DNA of 64,000 nt from Stenotrophomonas sp. UBA2629. Its GTDB lineage: Bacteria > Pseudomonadota > Gammaproteobacteria > Xanthomonadales > Xanthomonadaceae. The stretch covers positions 251 to 64,250 of the forward strand of contig DEOB01000007.1 of assembly GCA_002359895.1 (NCBI GenBank), read 5' to 3'. Position numbers and translations under genes: made by a program. The notes beneath the pieces were generated by a model that saw only the letters and a list, made by a program, of their open reading frames with translations, did not search any database and was not told where the DNA came from. Below are positions 60,418 to 64,000 of the stretch, piece by piece; the stretch's first letter is position 1, and every line of letters begins with the position of its first letter.

Positions 60418-61689
60418 ATGCCGTACGGCTTGCCGCATAAGATCAAGGTCGCTTTCATCGTGCAGGCGCTGTTGGCGAGCCTGGGCGTGTTGCTTGGCGG
60501 CTATGTGGTGTCGCAGCTCATCCAGCATGGGCTGGTCAACGGCGTGCTCAAAGAAGAGGCGCAGTACTACTGGTCGCAACATGCGCAGTCGGCGGACGCG
60601 CCGCCGCCCAATACCCGCAACATCCGCGGTTACCTGCTGGCCGCCGGCCAGCCTGCCGAGCAGTTGCCTGCCGAACTGCGGCCCTTGGAGCCGGGCTTTC
60701 ATGAGCTGAAAAAGGCGGGTCAGCTGGTACTGGTGGATCAGCAGCCGGCCGGCCGGCTTTATCTGATGTTCCCGCGTTCGCAGGCCGAACGGGCCGCGTT
60801 CTGGTTGGGAGTGCTGCCGGTGGTGTTGGTGCTGCTGGCGATTTATGGGTTGTCCTGGTTGACCTACCGCTCCTCGTGGCGCCTGGTGGCACCGGTCAAC
60901 TGGTTGGCACGGCGGGTGGCGGGCTGGGACCCGCGTTATCCCGATGCCAGCGAATTGGCGCCGGAGCGCCTGCCACCTGAAGTACAGGGCGAAGCCCGCC
61001 AATTGGCCACCGCTTTGCATGGCATGGCCGGCAGAGTCAGCGAGCATGTGGCCAGGGAGCGCAACTTCACCCGCGATGCCAGTCACGAACTGCGCACGCC
61101 TTTGACCGTGATCCGCATGGCCAGTGACATGGCGTTGGCCGATTCCGCGCTTACCCCGCGTCTGCAGCGCAGCCTGCAGCGTATCCAGCGTTCGGGGCGC
61201 GAGATGGAAGCCATTGTCGATGCCTTCCTGCTGCTGGCACGCGAGGCTGATGTCGAACCGCTGTCGGAGGCTTTCGACGTGGGCGATGTGGTGCGTCACG
61301 AAGCCGAGGCTGCGGCCGAGCTGCTGGCCGGCAAGATGGTGGAGCTGCGTGTGCTGATTGATGGCCCACAACCCATGCTCGCCTCACCGCGGGTGATGCA
61401 CGTGGTCATTGGCAACCTGCTGCGCAACGCCTGCCAGTACACCGAGGCCGGCGAAATCGAAGTGCGGGTGGGCGAGGGCCGGGTGGTGGTGCGTGACACC
61501 GGCATCGGCATGAGTGCGGAGGCACTGTCGCGGGTATTCGAACCGTTTTTCAGTGCCGGCGAGGGCCAGCAGAAAGGCGCCGGGTTGGGCCTGCCGATCG
61601 TTCGCCGGCTGTGCGAACGCTGCGGTTGGCGCATCACCCTGGACAGCAGCGAGGGCATCGGCACCACCGCTACCCTGCATTACGGCTGA
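60418..61689 (+). CDS. Sensor histidine kinase
   Basis: A 423-residue membrane sensor, partner of the preceding response regulator. Two membrane segments (about 11-34, VAFIVQALLASLGVLLGGYV, and about 124-148, AAFWLGVLPVVLVLLAIYG) enclose a periplasmic sensor of about 90 residues with no recognised ligand fold. HAMP-like linker, then dimerisation helix RNFTRDASHELRTPLTVI with phosphorylated H223, and ATPase domain with N box NLLRNACQYT, G1 DTGIGM, and G2 GAGLGLPIV. The intact boxes indicate an active kinase. The signal is unknown. Confidence 0.94.
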   Translation: MPYGLPHKIKVAFIVQALLASLGVLLGGYVVSQLIQHGLVNGVLKEEAQYYWSQHAQSADAPPPNTRNIRGYLLAAGQPAEQLPAELRPLEPGFHELKKAGQLVLVDQQPAGRLYLMFPRSQAERAAFWLGVLPVVLVLLAIYGLSWLTYRSSWRLVAPVNWLARRVAGWDPRYPDASELAPERLPPEVQGEARQLATALHGMAGRVSEHVARERNFTRDASHELRTPLTVIRMASDMALADSALTPRLQRSLQRIQRSGREMEAIVDAFLLLAREADVEPLSEAFDVGDVVRHEAEAAAELLAGKMVELRVLIDGPQPMLASPRVMHVVIGNLLRNACQYTEAGEIEVRVGEGRVVVRDTGIGMSAEALSRVFEPFFSAGEGQQKGAGLGLPIVRRLCERCGWRITLDSSEGIGTTATLHYG

Positions 61690-61836
61690 TGCCGCTGGCA
61701 CGGTCAGCGGATGCCTTACCGGCAGATGTGGCAAAATCGCCGATTATTTTCCAGCCTTCTGGTGCCCTGCGCATGGCCGAATCTTTGTTCCGGCAGTTTT
61801 GTTGTGACCGTTGCGTGGCCGCTGGCCAGGTGTGCC

Positions 61837-62217
61837 GTGGCTGATCAGACCGGACATATGCCGCGCGGGCCGGCCCGCATCTTCAAGGCTGCCATGTGGT
61901 CCTGGCAGGGCCTGAAGGCCGCCTGGTTGCACGAATCCTCGTTTCGTCTGGAGGTCTGCCTGTTTGTGGTGCTGGCCCCGCTGGCACTGTGGCTGGGCCA
62001 AAACCCGGTGGAGCAGGTGCTGCTGATCGGGTCGATGCTGTTGGTGCTGGCGATGGAACTGGCCAATTCGGCCATCGAAGCGGTCATTGAACGTTACGGC
62101 CCGGAGTACCACGTGCTGGCCGGGCGCGCCAAGGACATGGGGTCGGCAGCGGTGTTCGTGCTGATGATGAATGTGCTGCTGTGCTGGGGCCTGATTCTTG
62201 TGCCGCGGTTTTTTTGA
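61837..62217 (+). CDS. dgkA: Diacylglycerol kinase
   Basis: Small trimeric inner-membrane kinase that recycles diacylglycerol left by periplasmic glucan or lipid A modification. The 126 residues contain three membrane helices; the signature ELANSAIEAVIERYGPEYHVLAGRAKDMGSAAV (in part: ELANSAIEAVIER with catalytic Glu, then KDMGSAAV) is diagnostic. I chose GTG 61837 (AGG 6 bases upstream); ATG 61858 is the alternative, and the open frame back to 61711 is not family-like. E. coli DgkA has 122 residues. A small ACCACC/GGTGGT hairpin follows at 62221-62243. Confidence 0.93.
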   Translation: MADQTGHMPRGPARIFKAAMWSWQGLKAAWLHESSFRLEVCLFVVLAPLALWLGQNPVEQVLLIGSMLLVLAMELANSAIEAVIERYGPEYHVLAGRAKDMGSAAVFVLMMNVLLCWGLILVPRFF

Positions 62218-62271
62218 GAAACCACCTGCCGGGCGGCGGTGGTAGTGACGTTTTGTTGAAGGATTACCTGT

Positions 62272-63021
62272 ATGTCTTTTGAGTTTCTTGCCGATCCCAA
62301 TGTGTGGGTGACGTTGTTCATGTTGAGCGCGCTGGAAATCGTGCTCGGTATCGACAACCTGGTGTTCATCTCCATTGCCGTGGGTCGCCTGCCGGAGCAT
62401 CAGCGCCCGGTGGCACGCCGTGTGGGTATTGCGGTGGCGTGCATCACCCGCATCATGCTGCTGGTGTCGCTGGCCTACCTGGCGCACATGGAGAACAACC
62501 TGTTCAACCTGTTCGGCATGGGTATTTCCATCCGTGACCTGGTGCTGGTGGTGGGTGGTCTATTCCTGCTCTACAAGGGCATCAAGGAAATACGGGAGCT
62601 GGTCAGCGGCGGCGAAGATGCCGACCCGACCACCACCAAGGCCACGGCATCGTTTGGCATGGTGATCGCGCAGATCGCGATCATCGACATCGTGTTCTCG
62701 CTGGATTCGGTGATCACCGCCGTCGGTATTGCCGACCACGTGCCGGTGATGGTCTGTGCGGTGCTGTTGTCGGTGGCGGTGATGCTGCTGGCGGCCAACC
62801 CGCTGGGCCGTTTCATCGATGCCAACCCGACCGTGAAGCTGTTGGCACTGGCCTTCATCCTGCTGGTGGGTGCGGTGCTGGTGCTCGATGGCCTGGACGT
62901 GCACGTGCCCAAGCCCTACATCTACGCAGCCATGGGTTTCTCGGTGCTGGTGGAGTGGCTGAACCTGCTGATGCGCCGCAACGCCAAGGCGCACCATGTG
63001 CCGGGTGCGGACAACTGGTAA
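62272..63021 (+). CDS. TerC-family integral membrane protein
   Basis: A 249-residue inner-membrane protein with about seven hydrophobic helices. TerC hallmarks: ALEIVLGIDNLVFISIAVGRLP (about 20-41) and the second repeat AIIDIVFSLDSVITAVGIA (about 139-157), each carrying the acidic residue (ID/LD) thought to handle metal ions. Family members are linked to tellurite resistance or manganese export and metalation of exoenzymes. No yybP-ykoY manganese riboswitch is seen in the short 54-bp leader. Two terminator-like hairpins follow. Confidence 0.92.
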   Translation: MSFEFLADPNVWVTLFMLSALEIVLGIDNLVFISIAVGRLPEHQRPVARRVGIAVACITRIMLLVSLAYLAHMENNLFNLFGMGISIRDLVLVVGGLFLLYKGIKEIRELVSGGEDADPTTTKATASFGMVIAQIAIIDIVFSLDSVITAVGIADHVPVMVCAVLLSVAVMLLAANPLGRFIDANPTVKLLALAFILLVGAVLVLDGLDVHVPKPYIYAAMGFSVLVEWLNLLMRRNAKAHHVPGADNW

Positions 63022-63030
63022 GTGTTTGCT

Positions 63031-63094
63031 GGCCGGCCCGAATGGGCTGGCCGGGTTTCATGCAGCAACGGAAGGGCCGGCATTGCCGGCCCTT
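63031..63094 (+). terminator. Two hairpins after the TerC-family gene
   Basis: GGCCGGCCC (63031-63039), loop GAAT, GGGCTGGCC (63044-63052), then GGGTTTC. Second: AAGGGCCGGC (63072-63081), loop ATT, GCCGGCCCTT (63085-63094), then GTCG. The first is the likelier terminator. Confidence 0.6.
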
Positions 63095-63160
63095 GTCGTA
63101 TGCACACGTTGCACGCCGGCCATGGCATGCTCTGCGCTCCTGTCGTCCAAGGGTTCCGCC

Positions 63161-63793
63161 ATGCGCCAGTTCTTCCGCCTGATGTTGCTTGTTGTCGCGG
63201 CGATTTCGATTTCCGGATGTGGCTACAACGCCATCCAGCAGAAGGACGAGGCGGTCAAGGCCGGCTGGTCCGAGGTGCTCAACCAGTACAAACGCCGCGC
63301 TGATCTGATCCCCAACCTGGTCAACACCGTGCAGGGCTATGCGCAGCAGGAGCGGCAGGTACTGACCGAGGTCACCAACGCCCGTGCCAAGGTTGGGCAG
63401 GTGCAGGTCAATGCTGACGACGCGGCCTCGCTGCAGCAGTTCCAGCAGGCACAGGGTGAGTTGGGTAGCGCGTTGTCGCGGTTGCTGGTGGTCAGCGAGA
63501 ACTACCCGACGCTGAAGTCCGACCAGAATTTCCGCGACCTGCAGGCGCAGTTGGAAGGCACCGAAAACCGCATCACCGTGGCGCGGGGCCGTTACATCCA
63601 ACTGGTGCAGGACTACAACACCTACATCCGTTCGTTCCCGCAGGTCATCACCGCCAAGGTGTTTGGCTACGCGGCCAAGCCCAACTTCACTGTTGAAAAC
63701 GAGGCGCAGATTTCGCAGCCGCCGGAAGTGAGCTTCGGCAACCCGCAGCCGGCCGCACAGCCGCAGAGCGCGCCACCGGCCCCGGCGCAGTGA
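63161..63793 (+). CDS. lemA: LemA family lipoprotein
   Basis: A 210-residue predicted lipoprotein: signal with lipobox ISGC and lipidated C20, then GYNAIQQKDEAVKAGWSEVLNQYKRRADLIPNLVNTV (in part: AVKAGWSEVLNQYKRRADLI), the LemA helical-bundle signature. A long helix with EQEL/ASL repeats and YNTYIRSFPQ near residue 160 complete the fold; the last 25 residues are Pro/Gln-rich. ATG 63161 was chosen over an open upstream frame. LemA genes are typically followed by TPM-domain genes, as here. Function is not established. Confidence 0.93.
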   Translation: MRQFFRLMLLVVAAISISGCGYNAIQQKDEAVKAGWSEVLNQYKRRADLIPNLVNTVQGYAQQERQVLTEVTNARAKVGQVQVNADDAASLQQFQQAQGELGSALSRLLVVSENYPTLKSDQNFRDLQAQLEGTENRITVARGRYIQLVQDYNTYIRSFPQVITAKVFGYAAKPNFTVENEAQISQPPEVSFGNPQPAAQPQSAPPAPAQ

Positions 63794-63803
63794 GCCGGCA
63801 GCG

Positions 63804-64000
63804 GTGAGCCGCATGTTGCCCCGGTTGTTGTGGGTGGTATGCCTGCTCGGTTTGGGCTGGGCAGGCTTGGCCGGTGCGCAGCAGTTGGCGCCGATTCCGG
63901 CGTTGGATTCGCCGGTGGTGGATACCACCGGCACGCTGGATGCCGCGCAGAAGCAGGCGCTGGAACAGCAGGCCTTGGCCTTGCAGCAGCGCAAGGGTGC
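63804..64000 (+). CDS. TPM-domain protein (YgcG-like), 3' end outside window
   Basis: The first 65 codons of a gene that runs off the right edge. GTG 63804 (or ATG 63813) opens a signal peptide (LPRLLWVVCLLGLGWAGLAG, cleavage near AGA) followed by LAPIPALDSPVVDTTGTLDA, the start of a TPM phosphatase-like domain (the VxDxxGTL motif). TPM-domain proteins commonly lie beside LemA and are membrane-anchored or secreted. It lies 10 bp after the lemA stop. Confidence 0.8.
   Translation, partial: MSRMLPRLLWVVCLLGLGWAGLAGAQQLAPIPALDSPVVDTTGTLDAAQKQALEQQALALQQRKG

Noticed and set aside
62218..62271. yybP-ykoY manganese riboswitch ahead of the TerC-family gene
   Set aside because: The leader is only 54 bp and contains a single short hairpin, too short for the element.

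Overview
The window is a GC-rich, almost gap-free piece of a gammaproteobacterial chromosome. The gene content points to Xanthomonadaceae, in the Stenotrophomonas/Xanthomonas neighbourhood: an Ax21-type outer-membrane protein, a dcw cluster without murD, murB or ddl, a glyA-nrdR-rib-nusB-thiL order, and TonB-dependent haem uptake. The family assignment is fairly firm; the genus is an inference.

Layout. 1-4784 (minus): a two-partner secretion locus, transporter tpsB followed by the exoprotein tpsA, which runs off the left edge. 5026-13919 (plus): glyA, nrdR, a GNAT acetyltransferase, ribD, an FMN riboswitch with a short leader ORF, ribE, ribB fused to a decayed RibA domain, ribH, nusB and thiL, with one Ax21-like gene inserted on the minus strand. 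14055-16575: a compact four-gene module of two roadblock/LC7 proteins, an unrecognised 312-residue protein and a small Ras-like GTPase. This is the best candidate here for a poorly described system. 16710-20725 (minus): lpoA, yraN, a DUF457 membrane protein and an FAD-dependent 2-hydroxyacid dehydrogenase, divergent from rsmI and the RNase P RNA gene rnpB. An NRDE-family gene follows.

23452-39641 is the division and cell wall (dcw) cluster: promoter, mraZ, rsmH, ftsL, ftsI, murE, murF, mraY, ftsW, murG, murC, ftsQ, ftsA, ftsZ, lpxC. Nearly all junctions overlap by 1-11 bases. The two junctions that do not (murG-murC and murC-ftsQ) are each bridged exactly by a tiny ORF with ATGA overlaps at both ends. 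Then come a DciA-like gene divergent from an M23 peptidase, and secA with a terminator-like hairpin in its leader.

44374-51650: a strong secA terminator, a 162-bp tandem repeat, a Nudix-ThiE fusion, a DUF4124-like secreted protein, metF, DUF3228 and DUF2809 genes, a ProP-type osmolyte transporter and dusB. 51674-53953 (minus) pairs a concentrative nucleoside transporter with ribokinase. 54154-58957 holds an aldo/keto reductase and a Fur-boxed haem-uptake group (hemP, TonB receptor, DUF6607 protein). 59012-64000 contains a DUF486 membrane protein, an OmpR-type two-component pair, dgkA, a TerC-family protein, lemA and the start of a TPM-domain gene cut by the right edge. I saw no tRNA genes, insertion sequences, prophage or CRISPR arrays.
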